Assembly: GCA_947259375.1 (NCBI GenBank)
Contig: CAMYLZ010000027.1
Span: forward strand, 99,254 to 163,253
Source of the DNA: an uncultured Parvularculaceae bacterium
GTDB lineage: Bacteria; Pseudomonadota; Alphaproteobacteria; Caulobacterales; Parvularculaceae
Reading direction: 5' to 3'
Length of the DNA stretch: 64,000 nt
Shown: positions 10,409-18,455 of the stretch, piece by piece
How the letters are laid out: each line of letters opens with the position of its first letter
Numbering within the stretch: the stretch's first letter is position 1
Program-made: the position numbers and the translations under genes
The notes under the pieces: model-generated
Database searches by the model: none
What the model was told of the DNA's origin: nothing
Seen by the model: only the letters and a program-made list of their open reading frames with translations

Positions 10409-11260
10409 TCAGCTTATCCGCGAAATACGCTCGTATAGATCCGGGCGCCGGTCGCGGAAGAACCCCCAGCCAGCGCGTTGCTCCGCAACCCGGTCGAGAT
10501 CGATTGTCGCCGCGGCGAAGCCTTCTTCTTCGCGCGACATGTCGGCGATCATGTCTCCGCCATCATCGACGATAAAGGACGATCCGTAAAAGAGCTGGCC
10601 GTCTTCGTCGCCAATCCGGTTGGCGGCGGCGACCGGCACGATGTTTGATACTGCATGGCCGGTCATGGCGCGCCGCCAGCGATTGCGCGTGTCGAGCGAG
10701 GGGTTTTCAGGCTCGGCGCCGATCGCAGTCGGGTAGAACAAGACCTCAGCGCCCATCATCATCATGGCGCGGGCGGCTTCGGGGAACCATTGGTCCCAGC
10801 AAATGCCGACGCCCAGCTTGCCGAACCGCGTGTCCCAGACCTTGAAGCCGGTATTGCCCGGACGGAAATAGAATTTTTCTTCATAGCCGGGCCCGTCGGG
10901 AATATGGCTCTTGCGGTAAAGGCCCAGCAACGCTCCGTCCGCATCGACGGCGACGAGACTGTTGTAATATTCCTGCCCGGCTTTTTCGAAGATCGACAGC
11001 GGCAGAACGACGCCAAGCTCGCCCGCAAGCGGCGCCAGCGCGGTCACCGCCGGGTGTTCCTTGTAAGGATAAGCCGTTTTGAAGTGCGCGGTGTCTTCCG
11101 TCTTGCAGAAATAAGGCCCCTGAAACAGTTCCGGCGGCAGGATGATTTGCGCGCCATCCTTGGCGGCGTCGCGCGTCAGCGCCTCAACCTTGGCGATGTT
11201 GGCGTTGATGTCCTCGCCAAAGGCGGCTTGTAATACGGCAATGCGAACGGTGCGGGCCAT
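10409..11260 (-). CDS. aguB: N-carbamoylputrescine amidase
   Basis: A nitrilase-superfamily enzyme that hydrolyses N-carbamoylputrescine to putrescine, CO2 and ammonia in the agmatine route. The 283-residue protein has the catalytic triad Glu44 (LPPELFQG), Lys117 (YRKSHIPDG) and Cys154 (GICWDQWFPEAAR). The last motif and YPTAIGAEP are characteristic of AguB rather than generic nitrilases. ATG 11260 is chosen because AGGAGA lies at ideal spacing; an upstream ATG at 11308 would add 16 unlikely residues. No agmatine deiminase is seen in the window, though polyamine genes may lie elsewhere. Confidence 0.92.
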   Translation of the reverse strand: MARTVRIAVLQAAFGEDINANIAKVEALTRDAAKDGAQIILPPELFQGPYFCKTEDTAHFKTAYPYKEHPAVTALAPLAGELGVVLPLSIFEKAGQEYYNSLVAVDADGALLGLYRKSHIPDGPGYEEKFYFRPGNTGFKVWDTRFGKLGVGICWDQWFPEAARAMMMMGAEVLFYPTAIGAEPENPSLDTRNRWRRAMTGHAVSNIVPVAAANRIGDEDGQLFYGSSFIVDDGGDMIADMSREEEGFAAATIDLDRVAEQRAGWGFFRDRRPDLYERISRIS

Positions 11261-11345
11261 GGCCTCGTCTCCTGATGAAGCGCTTGACGCATAAAGATGC
11301 GGCGTCATTGTTTCAATCGCAAGTTTGAAGAAAGGCAGGCCGGCA

Positions 11346-11990
11346 ATGGCGCGACTTGAGATCTTCTGGTCTTTTCGCAGCCCCTATTCCTATCTCGCGG
11401 TGGACCGGATTTGCGCCATTTCTGAGCGGTACGCGCTTGAGGCGCAATTCCGGCCCGTGCGCCCGCTGGCCCTGCGCGAGCCGGACTTTTTCGAAAAAGG
11501 GCGCAGTCAGTTCCTGCCCTACCTATTCAAGGATGTCCCGCGCGAAGCCGCGCGGCTTGGCGTCGCCTTTGCGCCGCCAAATCCGGACCCTGTCGTGATG
11601 GACATGGCGACCGGCAAAGTGGCGCCGGACCAGCCTTTGATGACGCGGCTGATGGCGCTTGGCGTTGCAGCGGCGGAGCATGGCGCCGGGCTCGCTTTCG
11701 CCAAGGCTGTTTCGCGCCGCATCTGGACCGGCGCGCCGTGGTCTGACGACACGGCGCTCGGCGCGGCCTGTTCAGAAGCCGGGGTCGAGATTGGGGCGCT
11801 GGGAGGCTGGGCGCGGGCGCACCCGGATAACGTCAGGAAGATCATCGACGCAAATGAGGCGGCGCAATTGAAACATCATTGGGGCGTGCCGTTGATGGTG
11901 CTCGATGGCGAGCCGTTTTTCGGCCAGGACCGGATCGCCGCGCTCATCTGGCGCCTTGATGCGCTTGAGCTGGCGCGGCCGAGCGGTTAG
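11346..11990 (+). CDS. DsbA-fold 2-hydroxychromene-2-carboxylate isomerase family protein
   Basis: A 214-residue thioredoxin-fold protein of the HCCA isomerase/DsbA family (kappa-class GST-like). The N-terminal FWSFRSPYSYLA places Ser where DsbA has its CxxC, as in glutathione-dependent 2-hydroxychromene-2-carboxylate isomerases. The C-terminal WGVPLMVLDGEPFFGQDRI contains the cis-proline loop and the conserved FFGQDR. The true substrate is unknown, as naphthalene-pathway genes are absent here. ATG 11346 has AGGCAGG about eight bases upstream and removes a short unlikely extension. It is divergent from aguB. Confidence 0.85.
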   Translation: MARLEIFWSFRSPYSYLAVDRICAISERYALEAQFRPVRPLALREPDFFEKGRSQFLPYLFKDVPREAARLGVAFAPPNPDPVVMDMATGKVAPDQPLMTRLMALGVAAAEHGAGLAFAKAVSRRIWTGAPWSDDTALGAACSEAGVEIGALGGWARAHPDNVRKIIDANEAAQLKHHWGVPLMVLDGEPFFGQDRIAALIWRLDALELARPSG

Positions 11991-12043
11991 GTCAGGATAT
12001 CCGGGCGGCCGTTAAAGGGCGCCGTTTTCGCGAGGAACGCCAC

Positions 12044-12349
12044 ATGATGATGAAATCCATTCTCCTGATTGCTGCGCTGGCGCTTGCGGCTTGCGCCACG
12101 GTGTCGCCGCGCATGCGCATCGAGAACCGGTTTGTCGAATTTGGTCTTTCCGAGGAAAAAGCCAAATGCATGGGCAATGAACTTGATGACCGGCTTTCGC
12201 GTTCAGATCTTCAGGACGTTGCGGATTTTGTCGGCAATATCAATGCCGCCTCTTCACCGGGCGAGGGGCTTGATGCGCTTTTGAGCATCGATAACGCCCG
12301 CGCCGCCGGGGCGATTGCGCGCGCATCGATCGCCTGCGCGTTCCGCTAG
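12044..12349 (+). CDS. Small lipoprotein, unknown function
   Basis: A 101-residue protein with a type II signal: ILLIAALALAAC gives a lipobox with the lipidated Cys about 17 residues in. The mature part is soluble and helical (ENRFVEFGLSEEKAKCMGNELDDRL), with a second pair of cysteines. I do not recognise a family. Three consecutive ATG codons (12044, 12047, 12050) make the precise start uncertain. The stop is 16 bases before the beta-lactamase-family gene, suggesting co-transcription. Confidence 0.75.
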   Translation: MMMKSILLIAALALAACATVSPRMRIENRFVEFGLSEEKAKCMGNELDDRLSRSDLQDVADFVGNINAASSPGEGLDALLSIDNARAAGAIARASIACAFR

Positions 12350-12365
12350 GCCGAAAGGGATTAAA

Positions 12366-13505
12366 ATGGGCTGGTCCGATCCGCGCATTCCGTATGCGGA
12401 GGGTGTTTTGTCGCCTTTATTTGCCGCTGCCGGCGACGCCTTCGCGGCGAATTTCGCTGACGGGCTGGAGCTCGGCGCGTCTTTCGCCGTGTTGATCGAT
12501 GATGAGCTGGTAGTCGACATTCGCGGCGGATATTCGGACAGAGCGAAAGTCCATCCATGGGATGAGAGCACGCTCGCCTGCATCTATTCGAGCGGCAAAG
12601 CGGTGGTCTCGCTTTTGATTGCTCACGAAGTAACAAATGGCAGGCTCGATTATGATGCGCCCGTGGCGCAATATTGGCCGGAATTCGCGGCGGCCGGCAA
12701 AGAGCGCATTACGCTTGCGCACGTTCTTTCGCACCAGGCGGGGCTTTGCGGCATTGCTGAGGAGATGCCGCCGGAAACCTGGCTTGACTGGGATGCGATC
12801 ATCGAAAAACTCGCCGCCATGGCGCCGTTATGGGCGCCGGGCACGGCGAATGGTTATCATCCGCAGACGGTCGGGTTTATCGCTGGCGAATTGCTAAGGC
12901 GCGTTTCTGGAAAATCGGTTGGCGCAATGATTGCCGATCTCACCGCTTCCTCGGGCCTGCAGCTCTATTGCGGCATGGGCGCCGGCGAGGCCGCACGCGC
13001 GGCATATATGCCGAAACCGCCCAAAGCGCCGGATCTCGGCGCGCTTAATGAATATAAGACGCTCGCCTTTTTGAAGCCGTGGTCGGCGCCGGCGCGGGTG
13101 GCGCGCGAGGCGTGGATGGCGGCGGAACTGCCAGCCTCCAACATGCATGGTGATGCGCGCGCGCTTGCCAGCATCATTCACCCTTTCGTCAATGGCGGGA
13201 AATGGCGCGGAGATCCCTATCTTGATCAAAACGCGATCGATGCGGCGCTCGCCGAACGCATCCGCGGCGATGATCTTGTTCTGCCGTTTCATCTTTCCTG
13301 GGCCGCCGGGTTGATGTGCAACATCAACCATCATTTCGGACCGAATGAACGCGCATTTGGTCATGCCGGCTTTGGCGGCTCTTGCGTCGTGGTTGATCCG
13401 CAAAATAACCTCACCGCCGCTTATGTCATGAACAAGATGTCGCCGCATCTTGTGGGCGATCCGCGCGCGGTGCGATTGCTGGATGCGGTCTATGCGCGGC
13501 TTTGA
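12366..13505 (+). CDS. Beta-lactamase-fold serine hydrolase (EstB/family VIII esterase type)
   Basis: A 379-residue class C beta-lactamase-like hydrolase. The SxxK motif is SSGK, with Ser75 and Lys78; DDELVVDIRGG before it and LSHQAGLCGI after it are typical of family VIII carboxylesterases. NGYHPQT occupies the place of the second-motif Tyr. A late AFGHAGFGGS gives the third-motif His-x-Gly. There is no signal peptide, which favours an intracellular esterase over a secreted beta-lactamase. The frame is open upstream, but ATG 12366 begins the conserved part. It lies just after the lipoprotein gene. Confidence 0.88.
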   Translation: MGWSDPRIPYAEGVLSPLFAAAGDAFAANFADGLELGASFAVLIDDELVVDIRGGYSDRAKVHPWDESTLACIYSSGKAVVSLLIAHEVTNGRLDYDAPVAQYWPEFAAAGKERITLAHVLSHQAGLCGIAEEMPPETWLDWDAIIEKLAAMAPLWAPGTANGYHPQTVGFIAGELLRRVSGKSVGAMIADLTASSGLQLYCGMGAGEAARAAYMPKPPKAPDLGALNEYKTLAFLKPWSAPARVAREAWMAAELPASNMHGDARALASIIHPFVNGGKWRGDPYLDQNAIDAALAERIRGDDLVLPFHLSWAAGLMCNINHHFGPNERAFGHAGFGGSCVVVDPQNNLTAAYVMNKMSPHLVGDPRAVRLLDAVYARL

Positions 13506-13790
13506 TTAGAATTTGAATCGAATATCGAAAGTGATGAAAGCGGGCTGCGGATAGCCGGGCATCATTTTCGCCATGTTTTGGCTGTCATAGAGATGCTCGC
13601 GGCGCAGCGGCGTATCGGCGCGCGCGCGCCGCGTCACCGCGAGCATTTCCACGCGGCGATTGGCGAGGTCAATGGCCGCGAGCGTCCTCGGCGCGGCGTT
13701 CTCCGGCGTCAGATGTTTCAAATCCTGCGCCGCCGCAGGCGCGCTCAAAACAACCCCGCCAGTAATCAGAAGTGCGAGTATTTTTTTCAT
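13506..13790 (-). CDS. Small secreted protein, unknown function
   Basis: A 94-residue protein with a clear Sec signal peptide (MKKILALLITGG to an APAAAQ cleavage site near residue 22). The mature 70 or so residues are basic, ending in DIRFKF; the terminal Phe recalls beta-barrel proteins, but the chain is too short for one. No family recognised. ATG 13790 has GGAGGG eight bases upstream. It is tail-to-tail with the esterase gene, with no spacer between stop codons. Confidence 0.7.
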   Translation of the reverse strand: MKKILALLITGGVVLSAPAAAQDLKHLTPENAAPRTLAAIDLANRRVEMLAVTRRARADTPLRREHLYDSQNMAKMMPGYPQPAFITFDIRFKF

Positions 13791-13894
13791 CAGACCCTCC
13801 ACGCCTCATCATGAAAGCGTGGCAGGGGCAGGTCACCGAAGAGTGATTACAATTGCCGGAATTTACATAAACCTCGGCAGGAATTTCCGACAAA

Positions 13895-14863
13895 TTAAGT
13901 TGAAAACCGTCGGGTCAGCCAGTCGATTATCAGCGCGTTTGCTTCAGCAGGCTTTTCCCAGGTCACCCAATGGCCGCAACCGGCGATGACGTGCTTTGCG
14001 AGATCCAGCGCGATCTTGTTCATATTGGCGGCGCTTTCGGGCGGCAGGAACAGGTCCAGTTCGGCGCCGATCCACAGCGAAGGCGCGTAAATTTTTTCAT
14101 CGCGTCCTTCCATTTGCGCCCAGTTGTGATCGATATTGCGATAAATATTGACGCCGCCATGAAAGCCGCTGCGCCGGTAAGCATCGACGTAAATTTCAAC
14201 ATCCGTAAGCGGAATGATAAGGTCGTCGTCAGCCAGTGCGGGAGCGTTGCGAAACCGGCCGGGCAGGTCAAAAACGCGCGGGATGAGTGCCGCCCAGCGC
14301 TCGCGCGGCGCCGGTTTTTGGAACATCAACCGAAAAAACCGGTCGGGATCGGTTTCGAACAGCTTTTCCGGCGCATCGGGCTCCTGGAACTGAACGAAAT
14401 AATGCCCGCCGCCGAACCGCTTTTTGATGATTGAAATGGGCGGCGCCGGAGGACGCGGCAGCGCCGGCGTGCATAGGCTGATGACGCCGGCGACGCGCGA
14501 CGCATGGCGCTGCGCCATCGCCCAGACCAGCGCGCCGCCCCAATCATGACCGCAGAAGATCGCTTGCTCAATATCAAGCGTATCAAGAAGCGCGCAGAAA
14601 TCGCTGGTCATGTGTGCGGCGTCGTAAAGCGCGGCCTCATGAGGCGCATCGGAGCGGCCGAAGCCTTTGAGATCAAGCGCAATGACCCGAAAGCCGGCGC
14701 CCGCGAGCGCATGGATCTGGTTTTTCCAGGAATAAGCGATCTCCGGCCAGCCATGGACGAGAAGCAGCGGCGGGCGGGCGCGCTGGCTGTCGCCGTCAGT
14801 TTCGTAAATGGCGAGCGTGACCTCGCCCGCCGCCACGAGTTGAGCATCTGGGAAATCCGTCAT
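13895..14863 (-). CDS. Alpha/beta hydrolase, probable epoxide hydrolase
   Basis: A 322-residue alpha/beta-hydrolase of the epoxide hydrolase/haloalkane dehalogenase group. HGWP at 37-40 is the oxyanion motif, Asp107 in GHDWGG is the nucleophile (Asp rather than Ser) and His298 in GCGHWVTWEKP completes the catalytic set. HGWPE and the DHNW region with Tyr residues in the cap favour epoxide hydrolase over dehalogenase. The frame is open back to 15028, but ATG 14863 starts just before the conserved domain and leaves room for the divergent thioesterase. The substrate is unknown. Confidence 0.88.
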   Translation of the reverse strand: MTDFPDAQLVAAGEVTLAIYETDGDSQRARPPLLLVHGWPEIAYSWKNQIHALAGAGFRVIALDLKGFGRSDAPHEAALYDAAHMTSDFCALLDTLDIEQAIFCGHDWGGALVWAMAQRHASRVAGVISLCTPALPRPPAPPISIIKKRFGGGHYFVQFQEPDAPEKLFETDPDRFFRLMFQKPAPRERWAALIPRVFDLPGRFRNAPALADDDLIIPLTDVEIYVDAYRRSGFHGGVNIYRNIDHNWAQMEGRDEKIYAPSLWIGAELDLFLPPESAANMNKIALDLAKHVIAGCGHWVTWEKPAEANALIIDWLTRRFST

Positions 14864-14969
14864 GGGCGTACAGTCAGTTCTACGCGCTGCGCTCGCAAGT
14901 CCTTTTCGCAGCGAGGCGTGCTGCGCTTGTTCGTTGAGACGAGCGCCGGTTCGCGCCATGTTCGCCGGC

Positions 14970-15383
14970 ATGAACAATAGCACCAGAAATATTCCCGAAG
15001 GCTGGGTTCTGCAGAACCATGCCGACACCTTTAGCGGGCGGGCAGGTCCTTATTATTTTCGCGAGGACGGGCCGACGCCCGGCGTGGGGTTTTATGCTGA
15101 ACCGCACCATATGAATCTCGGCGGCGTCGCCCATGGCGGCGCCTTGATGACGTTGGCGGATATCGCCTTGTGGGATATCTGCCGGCGCAAAATCGGCCTG
15201 TTCCGGGGTGTCACGGTGACCATGAATACGGAATTCCTGCGCCCCGGCCCGGCGAATTGCTTTATTGAAGCGACAGGTGAAACGCTGGCCGTAGGCAAGA
15301 ATCTTTTATTTGCGCGCGGCGTCATCAACGCCAAGGGTCGCATGTTGATGAGTTTTTCGGGCAGCCTCAAGCGGATCGATTAG
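14970..15383 (+). CDS. PaaI-type hotdog thioesterase
   Basis: A 137-residue hotdog-fold acyl-CoA thioesterase. The motif VAHGGALMTLADIALWD has the HGG-(x)n-D pattern of the PaaI family, followed by VTMNTEFLRPG on the next strands. The substrate is an unknown acyl- or aryl-CoA. ATG 14970 begins close to the family N-terminus; ATG 14958 is also possible, and neither has a clear ribosome site. It is divergent from the epoxide hydrolase and its last 17 bases overlap the rarD 3' end on the other strand. Confidence 0.85.
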   Translation: MNNSTRNIPEGWVLQNHADTFSGRAGPYYFREDGPTPGVGFYAEPHHMNLGGVAHGGALMTLADIALWDICRRKIGLFRGVTVTMNTEFLRPGPANCFIEATGETLAVGKNLLFARGVINAKGRMLMSFSGSLKRID

Positions 15384-16308
15384 CGGCGGCGGCGGCCCGC
15401 ATGGCCCGGGCTTTTTGGTTCTCTCGCCAGGCGTCGATGCTGAAAACGCCGAGCGCAATCCAGATCAGACCGAAACAGATTGCATGAAACACCGTGAATC
15501 GCTCGCCATAATACAGCCCCAGCGCGAACTGGAATGTCGGGCCGATATATTGCAGGAACCCAAGCGTCGAAAGCTTGAGGCGACGGGCGGCGAGGGCGAA
15601 ACACACGAGCGGAATTACGGTGACCGGCCCGGCGAGGATTAACAACAGGTCCATGCCGCCGCCGCCGGAGAGGAACATGGCCTTGCCGGCGCTCATCAGC
15701 CACAGGACGTAGAGCAACGCGATTGGCGACAACAGCAAGACTTCGAGAAACAGGCCGGGCATGGCGCCGACATGGGTCGTTTTGCGGATATAGCCATATG
15801 CCGTGAACAGGACGGCGAGCGCGAGCGACACGGCCGGGAACACGCCGGCGCCGAAAGTCAGTACGAGGACGCCGATCGATGCAAGCGCGACCGAAATGAT
15901 CTGCGCCCGGCGCAATTTTTCACCCATGATGAAGACGCCTGCGGCGACATACATAAGCGGGTTGATGTAATAGCCGAGACTTGCCTCAAGCACGCGGTCA
16001 TTGATCACCGCCCAGACGTAAATCAGCCAGTTCAGGGAAATGGCGACGGCGGAAAGGGCGAGCATCAGCAATACGCGCCGATTGAGAAGCGCCGCAAGGA
16101 CCTCCGACCACTGTTTTCGGAAGGTGAGGATCAAAGCGCCGAAAGGAACGGACCAGAATACCCGATGCGCCAGGATCTCAAGCGCCGATACGTCAGACAG
16201 CGCTTTCAGATAGATCGGAAAAACGCCCCAGAGCGTATAGGCTGTGACGCCGGCAATCAGGCCGAAGCGCAGCGTGTTTTCGGTATCGGACGGGTCGTTC
16301 TTGTTCAT
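15367..16308 (-). CDS. rarD: EamA-family transporter RarD
   Basis: A 313-residue drug/metabolite transporter superfamily protein with about ten hydrophobic segments. The first (FGLIAGVTAYTLWGVFPIYLK) and LAHRVFWSVPFG are hallmarks of the RarD subfamily, named for chloramphenicol sensitivity; the natural substrate is not established. Two EamA repeats can be recognised (residues 15-150 and 160-300). ATG 16308 begins with a short polar leader, MNKNDPSDTENTLR. It converges on the thioesterase. Confidence 0.9.
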   Translation of the reverse strand: MNKNDPSDTENTLRFGLIAGVTAYTLWGVFPIYLKALSDVSALEILAHRVFWSVPFGALILTFRKQWSEVLAALLNRRVLLMLALSAVAISLNWLIYVWAVINDRVLEASLGYYINPLMYVAAGVFIMGEKLRRAQIISVALASIGVLVLTFGAGVFPAVSLALAVLFTAYGYIRKTTHVGAMPGLFLEVLLLSPIALLYVLWLMSAGKAMFLSGGGGMDLLLILAGPVTVIPLVCFALAARRLKLSTLGFLQYIGPTFQFALGLYYGERFTVFHAICFGLIWIALGVFSIDAWRENQKARAMRAAAAANRSA

Positions 16309-16381
16309 TTTTCCGGGCGCCTCATGGTTGAGGTTCGATAGCCGCGCCAGGGCGGCGCGGCCACCCGGAATAGGCGTATTG

Positions 16382-17407
16382 TTACGCAGCGTGCTTCAAA
16401 ATACCGCGATTGAGGAGCAATTCGGCGATCTGGACGGCATTCAGGGCTGCGCCCTTGCGCAAATTGTCTGAAACGCACCAGAAAGCCAGGCCGTTATCGA
16501 CGGTCGGATCAACGCGCAGACGGCTGATGAATGTGGCGAAATCGCCGACGCATTCGACCGGCGTCACATAGCCCCCGTCCTCGCGTTTGTCGACAACGAG
16601 AATGCCTGGCGCTTCGCGCAGGATTTCTCTGGCTTCGTCGTCGGAAAGCGGGTTTTCAAGCTCCACATTGACGGCTTCGGCATGACCGACGAAAGTTGGT
16701 ACGCGCACGCAAGTCGCGGTCAGCCGGATTTTCGGATCAAGGATCTTTTTCGTCTCCGCCGTCATTTTCCACTCTTCCTTGGTGAAGCCGTCTTCCATGA
16801 AGACGTCGATATGCGGAATGACGTTAAAGGCGATCTGCTTGGTGAATTTTTCCGGGCTAGGACTATCATTGACAAAAATGCCTTTCGTCTGATTGAAAAG
16901 CTCGTCCATGGCGTCCTTGCCGGCGCCCGATGTCGACTGATAGGTGGAAACAACGACGCGCTTGATTTTGGCGGCGTCATGCAACGGTTTCAACGCAACC
17001 ACCAACTGCGCGGTCGAACAGTTCGGGTTTGCGATGATGTTTTTCTTGCGCGCGCCGGATACGGCGTCGGCGTTCACTTCCGGCACGATCAGCGGTACCT
17101 CCGGGTCCATGCGGAAATGCGAGGAGTTATCTATGACGATCGCGCCGGCTTTGGCCGCTTTTGGCGCCCATTCTTTGGCGACCGAACCGCCGGCGGCGAA
17201 AAGCGCGATATCCACGCTTGAGAAGTCAAAAGTTTCAAGATCGCGGCATTTGAGTTTCTTGTCGCCGTAAGAGACCTCGCGGCCAATGGATTGGCGCGAG
17301 GCGAGGGCGAAAACTTCCGCAGCCGGAAACAGGCGCTCTTCCATGATCGCCAGCATTTCCTGGCCGACATTGCCGGTCGCGCCGACGACCGCGACTTTGA
17401 CTTCCAT
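16382..17407 (-). CDS. asd: Aspartate-semialdehyde dehydrogenase
   Basis: Reduces beta-aspartyl phosphate to aspartate semialdehyde, feeding lysine/diaminopimelate, threonine and methionine. The N-terminal Rossmann motif VVGATGNVGQEML (8-20), catalytic Cys130 in NPNCST and His242 in FVGHAEAV are all present, and 341 residues is standard length. ATG 17407 has AAGGAG nine bases upstream. It is a single gene here, near two peptidoglycan genes that use DAP-containing peptides, although it is not clearly in an operon with them. Confidence 0.96.
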   Translation of the reverse strand: MEVKVAVVGATGNVGQEMLAIMEERLFPAAEVFALASRQSIGREVSYGDKKLKCRDLETFDFSSVDIALFAAGGSVAKEWAPKAAKAGAIVIDNSSHFRMDPEVPLIVPEVNADAVSGARKKNIIANPNCSTAQLVVALKPLHDAAKIKRVVVSTYQSTSGAGKDAMDELFNQTKGIFVNDSPSPEKFTKQIAFNVIPHIDVFMEDGFTKEEWKMTAETKKILDPKIRLTATCVRVPTFVGHAEAVNVELENPLSDDEAREILREAPGILVVDKREDGGYVTPVECVGDFATFISRLRVDPTVDNGLAFWCVSDNLRKGAALNAVQIAELLLNRGILKHAA

Positions 17408-17560
17408 TGTGCTTACTCCTTCTTGTCGGGGCGCGAGAGACGATTTTGTTCCCCCGCTGTCAAGCGGCGCGCGGCAGGGAAGCGCCTGCGCGAGCCGTAA
17501 AAATAATGAATTAGCGGATAGTCTGGCTAACGATGTGCGGCGAAAATCGTTTTCATCCGG

Positions 17561-18406
17561 TCAGGCGATATTCGCATGGCCAAACGGAACGATCTGATTT
17601 TCGCTGTCATGCCCAATATTCGCGCGGCCGCGATAGGCGACGCCATAGCGCGCGCACCAGCTTTGGACGATCTCTTCTTCCGTTTGCCCGAAAGGCCGGT
17701 CATTTTCCGGGGTTTCGCTGACGCGGCCGAGCATAAGGCCGGCGGCGTTCCGGACCCCTCGATCGCCCATGATCGAGAACATCGCCCGATCGATGCGATA
17801 GAGATATTCCGCAACATCTTCCAGCATGACGATATGCCCGGACAGGTTCGGCATCCAGTCTGTGCCGGCGAGATGCGCCAGAATGGTGATGTTAAAAGCT
17901 GCGTAACGCTCGCCGGCCTTGATCGCGGGCTCCAGACCGGCGGAACCGCCATTGACCAGAAAGTCCAGCGCGCGGGTAATGGCGGCCTCGCCGCCCTGGC
18001 GCGGCAGGTCGGCCGGCATCGGTCCGTGTACGGGGCGGCCGATCCCTTCTTTCATCAGCCGGGCCAGCAGCATGCCGGCGTCGGAATAGCCAAGATAGGT
18101 TTTCGCGCGGGCATGGGCGTTCAACTTGGCGAATAGCGCGTCATCCAGGCGGCAGGCGCCATAACCGCCCCGAGCGAACCAGACAGCGTCGAAAGCCGGG
18201 TCATTGGCGGCATCGAGGAACGCCGCCGCACGTTCCGCATCGCTGCCGGCGAAATGTCCCGCCTCGACAAAGCATTGCTCATGGAAATGCAGTTTTGCGC
18301 TCTCGCCAAAGCGGGCGGCCGCAATTTTGGCGGTTTTATCCGCAATATCGCGACTAATGGGTCCGCCCGGGCAGACGAGGGCAATATGTTTGGCGGCGTC
18401 AGCCAT
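17561..18406 (-). CDS. ldcA: Muramoyltetrapeptide (LD-) carboxypeptidase, S66 family
   Basis: Cytoplasmic enzyme that removes the terminal D-Ala from recycled murein tetrapeptides. The 281-residue protein has VCPGGPISRD at the start, WFARGGYGACRL, the nucleophile Ser108 in LGYSDAG and VHGPMPADL, all family features; the Glu and His of the S66 triad fit MLEDVAEY and the late RANIGHDSENQI. There is no signal peptide, in line with a recycling role. It is divergent from the Mpl-like ligase that would use its product. Confidence 0.9.
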   Translation of the reverse strand: MADAAKHIALVCPGGPISRDIADKTAKIAAARFGESAKLHFHEQCFVEAGHFAGSDAERAAAFLDAANDPAFDAVWFARGGYGACRLDDALFAKLNAHARAKTYLGYSDAGMLLARLMKEGIGRPVHGPMPADLPRQGGEAAITRALDFLVNGGSAGLEPAIKAGERYAAFNITILAHLAGTDWMPNLSGHIVMLEDVAEYLYRIDRAMFSIMGDRGVRNAAGLMLGRVSETPENDRPFGQTEEEIVQSWCARYGVAYRGRANIGHDSENQIVPFGHANIA

Positions 18407-18455
18407 ATAAATAGGTTACGACTTGTTACAGGAATCTCGATACAGCGATCCGGTC

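Noticed and set aside
12044..13790. Lipoprotein, esterase and small secreted gene as a beta-lactam resistance cluster
   Set aside because: The esterase has no signal peptide and fits family VIII esterases; no AmpR-like regulator is present.
14862..14969. N-terminal extension of the thioesterase back to 14862
   Set aside because: The extra residues are cysteine- and arginine-rich, do not resemble the hotdog family, and would overlap the divergent epoxide hydrolase start.
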